64,000 nt of DNA from positions 1-64,000 of the forward strand of contig JACPIS010000023.1 in assembly GCA_016187925.1 (NCBI GenBank), read 5' to 3'. Below, piece after piece: positions 9,756 through 20,473 of this stretch. Origin of the DNA: Opitutia bacterium (GTDB lineage Bacteria > Verrucomicrobiota > Verrucomicrobiia > Opitutales > Opitutaceae). Position 1 is the stretch's first letter; each line of letters starts with the position of its first letter. Position numbers and translations under genes: made by a program. The notes beneath the pieces were generated by a model. The model had not been told where the DNA came from. It worked only from the letters and a program-made list of their open reading frames with translations, and made no database searches.

Positions 9756-10120
9756 TCACCCGTCTTTTCACGCTCTGCCTCGCGCTCTGCGCGCTCACCG
9801 TCACCGCGTTCGCCGAGTCCGGCGCCGAGATCCAGCGGCGCATGGCGCAGCGGCTGCCGGCGCTCGATGCGCTCAAGGCCAAGGAGCTCGTCGGCGAGAA
9901 CAACCGCGGCTTCGTCGAGACGCGCGCCGCCGCCGATGCCGCCGCCAGCACGCTCGTGTCCGACGAGAACCGCGACCGCGAACAGGTTTACGCCCTCATC
10001 GCCCGCGAGACGGGGGCGTCCGCCGACGCCGTCGGCCGCGCCCGCGCCAAGCAGATCGCCGCCAACAGCCGCTCCGGCGTCTGGGTGCAGGACGAACGCG
10101 GCAACTGGGCGAAGAAGTAG
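9752..10120 (+). CDS. ydbL: YdbL-like periplasmic protein (DUF1318)
   Basis: A 122-aa protein with a cleavable signal peptide (MITRLFTLCLALCALTVTAFA) and a DUF1318 body: QRRMAQRLPALDALKAKELVGENNRGFVE and the C-terminal segment GVWVQDERGNWAKK. In E. coli, YdbL modulates the YdbH-YnbE interaction, probably preventing excess YnbE multimerization. The start codon overlaps the ynbE stop, so the pair is co-translated. Confidence 0.88.
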   Translation: MITRLFTLCLALCALTVTAFAESGAEIQRRMAQRLPALDALKAKELVGENNRGFVETRAAADAAASTLVSDENRDREQVYALIARETGASADAVGRARAKQIAANSRSGVWVQDERGNWAKK

Positions 10121-10142
10121 GACGGCGACCGACGGGCCCGTT

Positions 10143-10439
10143 CTACTCCAAACGACTTTGCCAGTAGTGCGGACGGCGCTTGTTATGGGCTATCGCCACG
10201 ACGTAGAGCACTTCGGCCTGCACGAAATAGAGCAGGCCGTAATCGTAAGGTCTGAGCCGGATTTTCCGCACCCGGGCACTGATCGGATAACCTGCCGAGG
10301 TGGGGCGAGCGAGTGCGGTCAGAATCGCGGCACGGACACGGGAGCGAAATCCCTCGGCTGCCCGGATTGAACGGCGCTCATACCACCCGATGGCCTCTTG
10401 GAACTCGGCGGCGGCCGGGAGAAGGAATTCAAACCTCAT
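10143..10439 (-). CDS. ParE/RelE-superfamily toxin
   Basis: A 98-aa type II toxin-like protein with the ParE/RelE fold pattern: N-terminal helices with EFQEAIGWYERRS and FRSRVRAAI, and a beta-rich end with RPYDYGLLYFV and AIAHNKRRPHYWQSRL. The His-x-x-Arg-x-x-x-Tyr-Trp ending is typical of ParE-like chains. It overlaps the upstream antitoxin gene by 4 bp. Whether the target is gyrase or ribosome-bound mRNA cannot be told from sequence. Confidence 0.88.
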   Translation of the reverse strand: MRFEFLLPAAAEFQEAIGWYERRSIRAAEGFRSRVRAAILTALARPTSAGYPISARVRKIRLRPYDYGLLYFVQAEVLYVVAIAHNKRRPHYWQSRLE

Positions 10440-10657
10440 CGCGGGCCGCGGCGGTGAGCGAGGACATCCTCGCCGGGCACCGACCTGATGCGGCCCTTGA
10501 GCAAACCATCCACGCGTGACTCGGCTTCCTGCGCCCAGAGCGCCTCGATGTGCCGCTGGCTGGGTGACTTGATGCTGCCGAGGATGGCTTCCGCAATTTT
10601 TTCCCTTTTGCGGGCCGGCAGCTTCAGCGCGGCACTGAGGATTTCCTTGTCACTCAT
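10436..10657 (-). CDS. Addiction-module antitoxin (TIGR02574/Unstab_antitox family)
   Basis: A 73-aa protein with the family layout: an N-terminal helix (KEILSAALKLPARKREKIAE), then ALWAQEAESRVDGLLKGRI and a C-terminal VPGEDVLAHRR segment. It precedes and overlaps the ParE-type toxin by 4 bp, the usual antitoxin-first order. ATG 10657 is the start; the longer frame to 11185 overlaps a different real gene. This antitoxin class has no obvious DNA-binding domain. Confidence 0.85.
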   Translation of the reverse strand: MSDKEILSAALKLPARKREKIAEAILGSIKSPSQRHIEALWAQEAESRVDGLLKGRIRSVPGEDVLAHRRGPR

Positions 10658-10704
10658 GTGGGCAATGTAGGAGAGGCCTTGGGTTTGGCAAGTGCGGCCC
10701 TCGC

Positions 10705-11082
10705 TCAGTTTTTCGCGAGCAGCACCTTCGGGCCGGGGATGCTCCAAGCTTGGGTGATGCGGCCGTCGCGCACCTCGTAGATCATCATCAGCTCGACCGT
10801 GCCGGGGCCTTCGGGGAAGGTGCGGGTCACGCGCTCGTGGTCGACCACGATATGTCCCATGACCGTGCGTTGGAGGAGTGCGGCGTGGAGATTCGGCTCC
10901 TGAAACCGGAGCGCGAAACGCTCGCGCAGTTCCGTCGTGCCGCGGGCGAGCAGCTTGGCCGGATGCTCGAAGGTCTGGGCGTCGTCCGCGTAGATCGCGA
11001 GCAGAGTGTCGAGGTCGCGCGCGTTGTAGGCGTCGAGCTGGCGTTGCACGACGACGGCCGGGTCGGACGAGTGGGATGGCAT
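10705..11082 (-). CDS. NTF2-like / SnoaL-like domain protein
   Basis: A 125-aa single-domain protein with the cone-shaped NTF2-like fold pattern: VVQRQLDAYNARDLDTLLAIYADDAQTFEHP at the N-terminus and VELMMIYEVRDGRITQAWSIPG near the end. Relatives include ketosteroid-isomerase-like enzymes and uncharacterized proteins (nuclear transport factor 2 family). No substrate can be assigned. It sits between the toxin-antitoxin pair and mnmA, all on the minus strand. Confidence 0.82.
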   Translation of the reverse strand: MPSHSSDPAVVVQRQLDAYNARDLDTLLAIYADDAQTFEHPAKLLARGTTELRERFALRFQEPNLHAALLQRTVMGHIVVDHERVTRTFPEGPGTVELMMIYEVRDGRITQAWSIPGPKVLLAKN

Positions 11083-11190
11083 GGGAGAAGTGTGCGAGGA
11101 GAGGTGGGAGGGGGGCGTAACGCCCCGACGGTTTGGGCCACGGGGCGATGCGTCGCGACGTAAAGTCGCTCCCGCAATTTCTCAAGCGGC

Positions 11191-12351
11191 TTACGCGAAG
11201 ACTGCGCCGCCGAGCAGTTGCTCGCCGCGATACAGGGCCATGATCTGGCCGCTGGCGAGCGCGCGTTGGGGTTGGGCAAACTTGATGTGGGCTTCGACGG
11301 GCGGTTCACCGGGGACGGCTAGCCCGACCGGCGTGAACTCGATGGCCACGCGCGGGTCGCGGTAGCGGACGCGGGCCTCGATCGAGCAGGCGGTGGTGAT
11401 CGGCTCGCCGATGAAGCTGAGGCTGTGCACGCGGCATTCGTTGGTCCACAGACCGGGGGCCGCGGGTCCATCGAAGGCGACGAGCAGGGCGTGGTCGCCC
11501 GCGCGCTTGCCGACGACGACATAGGCCTGATTGTCCGTGTTGGACGGGATGCGGATGCCGCGGCGCTGGCCGATGGTGTAGTAATGCAGTCCGCGGTGCT
11601 CGCCGAGGATCTTGCCGTCCGCGGCACGGACGATCGGGCCGGGGTGCTCGGGCACGTAGGCCTTGAGGAAGTCGGCCATCTTCACCTCGCCGATGAAGCA
11701 GATGCCCTGGCTGTCCTTTTTCTGCGCGGTGGGCAGCTGGGCGACGGCGGCGAGCGCGCGCAGCTCGGGCTTGGTCAGGTGGCCGATGGGGAAACGGGCG
11801 TCGCGCAGCTGTGCCTGCGAGAGCAGGGCGAGGAAATAGGACTGGTCCTTGTTCTTGTCGACGCCCTCGAGGAGGGCGTATTGGGGTAGGGCGGGCCCGC
11901 TGGGCCCGCCGCGTCCGGTTGTGGACGGCGGGCCAAGCGGGCCCGCCCTCCCTGTTTCCACCCGCCGCGCGTAGTGGCCGGTGGCGACGGCGGCGAAGCC
12001 CTCGGCGCGCGCGTAGGCGGCGAGCACGCCGAACTTCACCCGGCTGTTGCACATCACGTCGGGGTTCGGCGTGAGCCCGCGCTGGTAGCCGTCGAGCAGG
12101 TAGTCGACGACGAGGCGGCGGTAATCGCGCATGAGGTTCACGACACGGAACTCGACGCCGATCCGGTCCGCCACGGCGCGCGCGTCCTCGATGTCCTGCA
12201 GCCACGGGCAGTGGCCGATGACGTTGTCCTCGTTGATCCAGTTCTTCATGTAGGCGCACACGATCACGTGCCCCTGCTGCTGGAGCAGCAGGGCGGCGAC
12301 GGAGCTGTCGACTCCGCCGGAGAGGGCGACGAGGATGCGTTCGCGGGACAT
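11191..12351 (-). CDS. mnmA: tRNA-specific 2-thiouridylase MnmA
   Basis: Transfers sulfur to U34 of tRNA-Lys, Glu and Gln. The PP-loop motif [17 protein letters not shown] is at the N-terminus, the first catalytic Cys in [25 protein letters not shown] in the middle, and the second Cys in [13 protein letters not shown] 12351 gives 386 aa. Between [10 protein letters not shown] and the [13 protein letters not shown] motif lies an extra Gly/Pro-rich stretch encoded by the palindrome at 11888-11949, which keeps the frame. Core identity is certain. Confidence 0.97.
   Translation of the reverse strand: MSRERILVALSGGVDSSVAALLLQQQGHVIVCAYMKNWINEDNVIGHCPWLQDIEDARAVADRIGVEFRVVNLMRDYRRLVVDYLLDGYQRGLTPNPDVMCNSRVKFGVLAAYARAEGFAAVATGHYARRVETGRAGPLGPPSTTGRGGPSGPALPQYALLEGVDKNKDQSYFLALLSQAQLRDARFPIGHLTKPELRALAAVAQLPTAQKKDSQGICFIGEVKMADFLKAYVPEHPGPIVRAADGKILGEHRGLHYYTIGQRRGIRIPSNTDNQAYVVVGKRAGDHALLVAFDGPAAPGLWTNECRVHSLSFIGEPITTACSIEARVRYRDPRVAIEFTPVGLAVPGEPPVEAHIKFAQPQRALASGQIMALYRGEQLLGGAVFA
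11888..11949. repeat. Nested palindromic element inside mnmA
   Basis: A perfect 14-bp outer inverted repeat (AGGGCGGGCCCGCT at 11888-11901, complement at 11936-11949) overlaps an internal hairpin (GGCGGGCCC / GGGCCCGCC, 11890-11910) and encloses a second (GTCC / GGAC). It lies within the mnmA reading frame without breaking it and encodes a Gly/Pro-rich loop that the MnmA family normally lacks. Confidence 0.8.
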
Positions 12352-12527
12352 GGTCGAAAAACGGAGAGAAACCACTAATCGGCACGAATGAACACTAATT
12401 TTCAAGAGCGGCCCCCCTCCTGACCCGCGACTGTGGATGGCGGCTGGCGCGCGCGGGGCGGCGGGCGTCACGCGGTTTTCACGGCCGCGGGCTGGACAGG
12501 GCGGAGCCGGGTGGTAGGTTTACCGGA

Positions 12528-13451
12528 ATGAAACGATGGCTTTGTCTCGTGGTGGTGGTGTGCAGCGCAGCGGCGATCGGCCTGCGGGCGGGAAAGCCCG
12601 CCCGGCCCGTTCCGGCCATCGAGCGCGTGCTGATCATCAGCATCGACGGCCTGCGGCCCGACCGGCTGCTGCTCGCCGACACGCCCGTCCTGCATGGATT
12701 GATCAGGCAGGGCGCCTATACGATGTGGGCGCAGACGACGGTGGTTGCCATCACGCTGCCTTCGCACGTCAGCATGCTCACGGGGGTGAATCCCCTGAAG
12801 CACGGCATCATGTGGAACACGAATCTGTCGGTGCAGCCGATGGTCTATCCGAATCATCCGACGCTCTTCGAGTCCGCGAAGCAGGCCGGCTACGCCACGG
12901 CGCTGATTTCCGGCAAGGTGAAGTTCAGGTTCCTGGCCAAACCCGGCACGCTCGACTCGGTGTTCCTGCCGAAGGACGTTGACTACGAATCCGACGAGCC
13001 GGTGGCCGACGAGGCGGTGCGCACCATCGGCCAGCTCAAGCCCGAGGTGCTTTTCGTCCACCTGCCGGCGAACGACAAGGTGGGCCACAAGTACGGCTGG
13101 GGTTCGCCCGAGCAGCTGGCGACGATCGGCCGGGCCGATGCCTGCGTGGGGCGGATACTGGCTGCGCTCGACGCGGCGGGTCTGCGGCGTTCGACGCTGG
13201 TCATCGTCACCTCCGACCACGGTGGGGCGGGGCTGACGCACGGGCCGGAGGATGCGCGCAGCCGCAACATCCCGTGGATCGCCGCCGGCCCGGGCATCAA
13301 GGCCGGCTTCGATCTGACCCAGCAGGGCGGCCTGACGGTGCGGACGGAGGACACCTGCGCCACGGCCTGCTGGGTGCTCGGCCTGCCGGTGCCGGATTAT
13401 TTCGACGGAAAGCCAGTCTTGCCCGCGTTCGTGAATCCGCCGAAAAGCTAA
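12528..13451 (+). CDS. Secreted type I phosphodiesterase / nucleotide pyrophosphatase family protein
   Basis: A 307-aa alkaline-phosphatase-superfamily hydrolase. The signal peptide MKRWLCLVVVVCSAAAIGLRA is followed by the metal-binding motif ISIDGLRPDRLL, the nucleophile region VAITLPSHVSMLTGV (Thr of ITLPSH), and VTSDHGGAG with further metal ligands. The substrate is probably a phosphodiester or nucleotide, but cannot be fixed. Its stop is 3 bp before the GTG of the GH13 gene, so the two may be co-transcribed. The 176 bp upstream contain an intergenic repeat-like segment near 12373-12400. Confidence 0.88.
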   Translation: MKRWLCLVVVVCSAAAIGLRAGKPARPVPAIERVLIISIDGLRPDRLLLADTPVLHGLIRQGAYTMWAQTTVVAITLPSHVSMLTGVNPLKHGIMWNTNLSVQPMVYPNHPTLFESAKQAGYATALISGKVKFRFLAKPGTLDSVFLPKDVDYESDEPVADEAVRTIGQLKPEVLFVHLPANDKVGHKYGWGSPEQLATIGRADACVGRILAALDAAGLRRSTLVIVTSDHGGAGLTHGPEDARSRNIPWIAAGPGIKAGFDLTQQGGLTVRTEDTCATACWVLGLPVPDYFDGKPVLPAFVNPPKS

Positions 13452-13454
13452 GGC

Positions 13455-15917
13455 GTGTTCCAGCCTGATCATCGCATACTGCGCGCGTGGCTGACGTCGG
13501 CGACGTCCGGCGTCATCGAACTCGACGCGGACTGGCATCGGCCGCTGCTGCCGATCCTGCAGGCGGGGGACAAGGCCTTCACGCTCGCCACGCTCGAGCC
13601 CGCGAGCCCGGAGCTCTACGCGGACGAGGCGGCGTATTTCGTCGATGCCGAGGGGCGGCTGGTGTTCGTCGTCGACCCGCTGGAACACAGCTGGATCGAT
13701 TTCGAGCGGACGCCGGTGTACGTGGCGGGCGACTTCAACGGCTGGCAGGAAGCCGTCGGCCGGCCGGAGTGGCGGCTGGAGCGCGGGGAGCTGCTCGGCC
13801 GCGAGATGTGGCTGCTGCGCACCGACGCGGCGCACCTGCTCGCGGAGAAGTCTCCGCATTTCAAGTTCGTGACCGGCGACCTGCTCTGGCTCGGCTTCTC
13901 GCCCGACGCCACGAACGTCGTCCCCGACGGCAAGAACCACTACAACCGCGCGCTCCACCGGCACCGCACGGGCCGGAACCTTTTCCAGTTCACCACCTCC
14001 GAGCCACTCGAGCCCAGCCGCAGCTACACGGTCATCCACCTGCGCGACGGCCAGCAGGCGCCGAAGGTGCGCCTGCGCCTCGGCAAATACTTTCACAACC
14101 TCGCGAGCACGCTGCCGCTCGGCGCCCTCGCGCGGCGGGAGGAGACGATTTTCCGGCTGTTCGCCCCGCGCGCGAAACACGTGCGGGTGTTCATCACCGA
14201 CCAGCTCGACGCGCCGCCCGATGCGGCGTTCGGCTACGAGCTGGACAAGCGGCTGGAGGACGGCGAGTGGCGCGGTGTCTGGGAGGCGCGGCTCGACCGG
14301 CACCTCCACGGCTGGTTCTATTGGTACACGGTCAGCGGCCCGCAGAACGTCTTCGGGCATTTTTCCCCGAACCAGAAAATCCTCGACCCGTACGCCCTCG
14401 CCGCTGTCGGGCGCGAAGGTCCCGGCATCATCCTCGACTCCTCGTGGGTGGGGAAGGGTGATCGCGGCTTCCGCACGCCGCCGTGGCAGGATCTCGTGAT
14501 CGCCGAGGCGCACGTGCGCGACCTGATTGCCCACGCACCGGCGCCGCTCACCGCCGACGAGCGGCTGGGTTTCGCCGGCCTGCGCAAGTGGGTCGAGCGC
14601 CCGGATTGCTATCTGAAGAAACTCGGGGTGAACTGCGTCGAGCTGCAGCCGGTGCAGGAATTCGACAACCGCACGCGCGAAGAATACCATTGGGGCTACA
14701 TGACGGTGAACTGGTTCGCCCCGGCCAGCGCCTACTCGGCGGATCCGGCGCGGGCCTCCGGGGTGCGTGAGCTGCAGGAGCTGGTGGCGGCGTTTCACCG
14801 GCAGGGCATGGCGGTGGTCCTCGACATGGTTTACAACCACGCCGGCGAGCCCGCGCACCTGCTGCTGGTCGACAAGCTCTATTACTTCGAACTCGGCGAC
14901 GACGGCGCGCTGGCCAACTGGTCCGGCTGCGGCAACGACCTGCGCGCCCGCTCCGCGATGGCGAAGCGGCTCATCATCGACAGCTGCCTCCACCTGATCG
15001 AGGCGTACGGCGTCGACGGCTTCCGGTTCGACCTCGCCGAGCTGCTCGGTGTGGACGTGCTGCGCGATGTCGAGGCGGCGCTGAAGCGCGCGAAGCCCGA
15101 CGTGATCCTGATCGCAGAGCCATGGAGTTTCCGCGGGCACATCGCCGGCGCGCTGCGTCCGACCGGCTGGGCGTCGTGGAACGACGGCTACCGGAACTTC
15201 CTGCGCGAATACGTGCACGGCGCGGGCGCGGCGGACAAGCTCGAGTATTTCCTCAAGGGATCGCCGTGGCACTTCGCGTTCTGGCCGGCCCAGACCGTCA
15301 ACTACACCGAGTCACACGACGACCGCACGTGGCTCGACACGATCACGGAGAACGGCGGCAACAACGGTTTCCGTCCCACGCTCGCCGACGTGCAGCGCAC
15401 GCACCTGATGGCGGCCATCCTGTTCGCCTCGGTTGGCATCCCGATGATCGCGGCAGGGCAGGATTTCCTGCGCTCGAAGCACGGCGTGAACAACACCTAC
15501 CTGCGCGGCGACCTGAACGCGCTCGATTACCGGCGGCTGCGCAAGTTCCCGGCGACGCACGCGTATTTCGCGGGCTGGATCGCGTTCCGGCGCTCGGCGG
15601 CGGGCCGGTTGCTGCGGTTGTGGTCGCGGCCGGGCGAGGGATTTTTCAAGGCGTTTCCTGGCAAGGAGCAGGCCGCGCTGGCGCTGCTTTACAACGCCGA
15701 CGGCAGCGAGGGGCCGCAGCGATTGCTTTTGGCCGTCAATCCGTTGCCGGACGACGTCACCATCCCGCTCGACGCGGAGGTCGCCGGGTGGAATTGGCAG
15801 CCGGTGGCCGACCACGAGCAGTTCTATGACGCACAAAGGCCCGCGCCGGCCGGCACGGTCGAGGCGGAGCTCTTTGTGCCCGCTCTCGGGTGCGGACTGT
15901 GGTTGGCGGAGCGATGA
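13455..15917 (+). CDS. GH13 alpha-amylase family enzyme, debranching (pullulanase/isoamylase) type
   Basis: An 820-aa glycoside hydrolase starting at GTG. The N-terminal part has two carbohydrate-binding E-set modules (one with VYVAGDFNGW near residue 95, a second with IFRLFAPRAKHVRVFI near 235). The (beta/alpha)8 catalytic domain shows region I LDMVYNH (Asp457, His462), the nucleophile in GFRFD (Asp526), the acid/base in IAEPW (Glu555) and the transition-state Asp in ESHDD (Asp622). No signal peptide is seen, so it is probably cytoplasmic and acts on glycogen branches together with the phosphorylase. The exact linkage specificity is inferred. Confidence 0.85.
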   Translation: MFQPDHRILRAWLTSATSGVIELDADWHRPLLPILQAGDKAFTLATLEPASPELYADEAAYFVDAEGRLVFVVDPLEHSWIDFERTPVYVAGDFNGWQEAVGRPEWRLERGELLGREMWLLRTDAAHLLAEKSPHFKFVTGDLLWLGFSPDATNVVPDGKNHYNRALHRHRTGRNLFQFTTSEPLEPSRSYTVIHLRDGQQAPKVRLRLGKYFHNLASTLPLGALARREETIFRLFAPRAKHVRVFITDQLDAPPDAAFGYELDKRLEDGEWRGVWEARLDRHLHGWFYWYTVSGPQNVFGHFSPNQKILDPYALAAVGREGPGIILDSSWVGKGDRGFRTPPWQDLVIAEAHVRDLIAHAPAPLTADERLGFAGLRKWVERPDCYLKKLGVNCVELQPVQEFDNRTREEYHWGYMTVNWFAPASAYSADPARASGVRELQELVAAFHRQGMAVVLDMVYNHAGEPAHLLLVDKLYYFELGDDGALANWSGCGNDLRARSAMAKRLIIDSCLHLIEAYGVDGFRFDLAELLGVDVLRDVEAALKRAKPDVILIAEPWSFRGHIAGALRPTGWASWNDGYRNFLREYVHGAGAADKLEYFLKGSPWHFAFWPAQTVNYTESHDDRTWLDTITENGGNNGFRPTLADVQRTHLMAAILFASVGIPMIAAGQDFLRSKHGVNNTYLRGDLNALDYRRLRKFPATHAYFAGWIAFRRSAAGRLLRLWSRPGEGFFKAFPGKEQAALALLYNADGSEGPQRLLLAVNPLPDDVTIPLDAEVAGWNWQPVADHEQFYDAQRPAPAGTVEAELFVPALGCGLWLAER

Positions 15918-16017
15918 GCGGAGCTGGGCGGGGAGGCGAGTTGAGCTTATGCAATAGCCCTGGGAGGGTATCGCTCTTGCCAAAGCGGAGGCGCGGAGCT
16001 TGGATTTTACCCTCTAA

Positions 16018-17094
<1,077 letters not shown>

Positions 17095-17130
17095 GCGCAC
17101 CGCACAGAATCTACGGTTCTGTTCAACTTT

Positions 17131-17173
17131 GGGCGGAAGCGGCATCTCCCGATGTCCTTCCGCCCTTCTTTTT
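17131..17173 (+). terminator. Rho-independent terminator after gapA
   Basis: A 9-bp stem (GGGCGGAAG at 17131-17139, CTTCCGCCC at 17157-17165) with further pairing potential in the loop, followed by TTCTTTTT. It lies 36 bp after the gapA stop and about 24 bp before the pgk start, so it could reduce read-through into pgk. Confidence 0.8.
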
Positions 17174-17196
17174 CTCCACCCCCGACTCTTTCTCCC

Positions 17197-18453
<1,257 letters not shown>

Positions 18454-18462
18454 TGCAATCGG

Positions 18463-18526
18463 GTAGGGGCCGTTGCCCTCAACGGTCCTTCCCCTGCGCG
18501 GGCGGTTGGTGGCAGCCGCCCCTGCC
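18463..18526. repeat. Nested palindromic element between pgk and tpiA
   Basis: GTAGGGG at the left and CCCCTGC at the right frame two hairpins: CCGTTG/CAACGG (18470-18485) and GGCGGTTG with CAGCCGCC (about 18501-18520). The architecture is the same as the copies in mnmA, tsaD and uvrA. After it (18540-18590) comes a tract with repeated CTACTCGCTACC-like units before tpiA. Confidence 0.65.
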
Positions 18527-18592
18527 TGCCTCCTGCGTCCACTGAATTTCTACTCGCTACCCACTACCCGCTACTCACTACTTTTCCCCATC

Positions 18593-19366
18593 ATGCCCAT
18601 CATCCGCAAGAAACTCATCGCCGGTAACTGGAAGATGAACAAGACCGCCGGCGAGGGCGTCACCCTCGCCAAGGAGATCGTCGACGCGATCGGTCGCGAG
18701 ACCGCGGTCGATGCCGTGCTCTGTCCGCCGTTCACGGCGCTGGAGAGCGTCGCCCATGTCCTCGAGGGCCAGGCCGTCAAGCTTGGCGCGCAGAACATGC
18801 ACCCGGAAAAGAACGGCGCGTACACCGGCGAGGTTTCCGCCGAGATGCTCCGCACGCTCTACGTCACGCACGTCATCCTCGGCCACAGTGAGCGCCGCAC
18901 GTATTTCGGCGAGACCGATGCCTTCATCAACAAGAAGGTGCTGGCCGCGCTGGCCAACGAGCTGAAGCCCATCCTCTGCATCGGCGAGACGCTCGCCGAG
19001 CGCGAGGGCGGCTCGACGCTGGCCGTCGTGCAGCGCCAGCTCGAAGGCGCGCTCGCCGGCGTGAAGCCCGAGCAGCTGACCTCCGTCGTCATCGCCTACG
19101 AGCCCGTCTGGGCCATCGGCACCGGCAAGGTCGCCACCACCGCGCAGGCGCAGGAGGTGCACGCGTTCATCCGCGAGCTGCTCACCAAGCTCTACGGCGC
19201 GCCGCTCGCGCAGAAGATCCGCATCCTTTACGGCGGCTCGATGAAGCCGTCCAACGCGCCCGAGCTGCTCGCGCAAAAGGACATCGACGGCGGCCTCATC
19301 GGCGGCGCCTCGCTCGAGGCCAAGTCGTTCGTCGAGCTGGTCAAGGCCGCCATGGCCGTGAGCTGA
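18593..19366 (+). CDS. tpiA: Triose-phosphate isomerase
   Basis: Interconverts dihydroxyacetone phosphate and glyceraldehyde 3-phosphate. The 257-aa protein has the substrate-binding AGNWKMNKT, the catalytic His in LGHSERR, the catalytic Glu in VIAYEPVWAIGTG, and the phosphate-binding loop ILYGGSMKP with GGLIGGASL. ATG 18593 is chosen; the upstream frame crosses a repeat. It is the third gene of the glycolytic cluster. Confidence 0.98.
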   Translation: MPIIRKKLIAGNWKMNKTAGEGVTLAKEIVDAIGRETAVDAVLCPPFTALESVAHVLEGQAVKLGAQNMHPEKNGAYTGEVSAEMLRTLYVTHVILGHSERRTYFGETDAFINKKVLAALANELKPILCIGETLAEREGGSTLAVVQRQLEGALAGVKPEQLTSVVIAYEPVWAIGTGKVATTAQAQEVHAFIRELLTKLYGAPLAQKIRILYGGSMKPSNAPELLAQKDIDGGLIGGASLEAKSFVELVKAAMAVS

Positions 19367-19462
19367 CGCGGGTGCGGGGTCGCTGGGGAGATTTCCCGGG
19401 CAACGGCCCGGCCAGCTGCGCGCTTGCGATGCCGGCGGGGCGGGGTTCTTGTAGGAGGGCCG

Positions 19463-20473
19463 ATGAATCCCGTCCGCGCCGCCTTTCTGCTCCTGGCCGC
19501 CATTCCGGCGCAGGCGATGGCGCAGTCCCATTTCGCCGAGGCGGACTGGGCGTTGCAGGCGGATTTTCCCGCCGCACCGAAGCCGGATGTCTTTCGCAAG
19601 CCCACGGAGTTCGGCGACCAGCTGACGCTGCGCTATTACCTCGAGCAGGGCGGCCTGCGCTTCATGGTCGCGCGCTTCACCTACCCGGTCGTGCCGCTGG
19701 CGCGCGCGCAGACGAGTCTCTACCAATCCTCGTTCGAGGAGTTGATGAAATCTCGTCCGGGCGAGGTGAAGGGGAAGGGGGATTTTGCCCTCGGCCCCTA
19801 CCAGGGCGCGCGACTGCTGATCGAGCAGAAGCGCGAGAAAACCCTGCGCGAAGTGCGGCTCGTCCTCATCGGGGCATCGCTCTACGTCGTCAGCGCCGAG
19901 TGGCCCGCCGGGGACCCGGGCGGGATGGCGGCCGAGTGCGGGCAGTTCCTGCGCAGCGTGGCGGTGCGGCCGGAGTACGCCGATGCCCGCGTCATCGAGG
20001 ACGCCGGGCGTTGGCGTGAACTGGAGCACGGCAATTTCAAGCTGCGCTACGACGGCACGCGCTGGTATCGCGACCCGACCGACAACGAGTCCGGCGTCTT
20101 CAACCTCCTGCGGGTCGACCGCCTCGCGGAGGCCCAGCTGATCGCGGAGGATACGCCCGTGCCGACCGACAGCATGGAAACCGTGGTGCTGGCCTCGGCG
20201 CGCGAAACGGCCGAGAGCGTCGCGCTCAAGAAACGCGGCCGGAAAACCCGCAACGGCGTCAGCTTGGAAGAGCTCGAGTTCACCGCCCGGGTCGACGGGG
20301 TGAGCTATGTGAACCACGGTTATTTCTACACCGGCCCCGCGGGAACGTTGCAGCTGCGCGCCTGGTCGCCCGACAAGACCTACGCCGGCGTCGCCGGCGA
20401 CATCACGGAACTGCTCGACGGTCTCGCGATCAAAACCGCCGCTGGTCCGACGGCGACGGCCGCGGGCCGGTGA
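19463..20473 (+). CDS. Conserved secreted protein of unknown function
   Basis: A 336-aa protein that I do not recognize. A good ribosome binding site (AGGAGG, 19453-19458) fixes the start at ATG 19463, followed by the signal peptide MNPVRAAFLLLAAIPAQAMA. The mature part is rich in alternating beta segments (for example LTLRYYLEQGGLRFMVARF and REVRLVLIGASLYVVSAEW) and has no Cys-based motifs, possibly two copies of a small alpha/beta module. Its stop codon abuts the stop of the convergent ispA gene. Confidence 0.7.
   Translation: MNPVRAAFLLLAAIPAQAMAQSHFAEADWALQADFPAAPKPDVFRKPTEFGDQLTLRYYLEQGGLRFMVARFTYPVVPLARAQTSLYQSSFEELMKSRPGEVKGKGDFALGPYQGARLLIEQKREKTLREVRLVLIGASLYVVSAEWPAGDPGGMAAECGQFLRSVAVRPEYADARVIEDAGRWRELEHGNFKLRYDGTRWYRDPTDNESGVFNLLRVDRLAEAQLIAEDTPVPTDSMETVVLASARETAESVALKKRGRKTRNGVSLEELEFTARVDGVSYVNHGYFYTGPAGTLQLRAWSPDKTYAGVAGDITELLDGLAIKTAAGPTATAAGR

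Noticed and set aside
18540-18592. CRISPR-like tract of CTACTCGCTACC units
   Set aside because: Units are 9-12 bp, imperfect, with no spacers and no cas genes.
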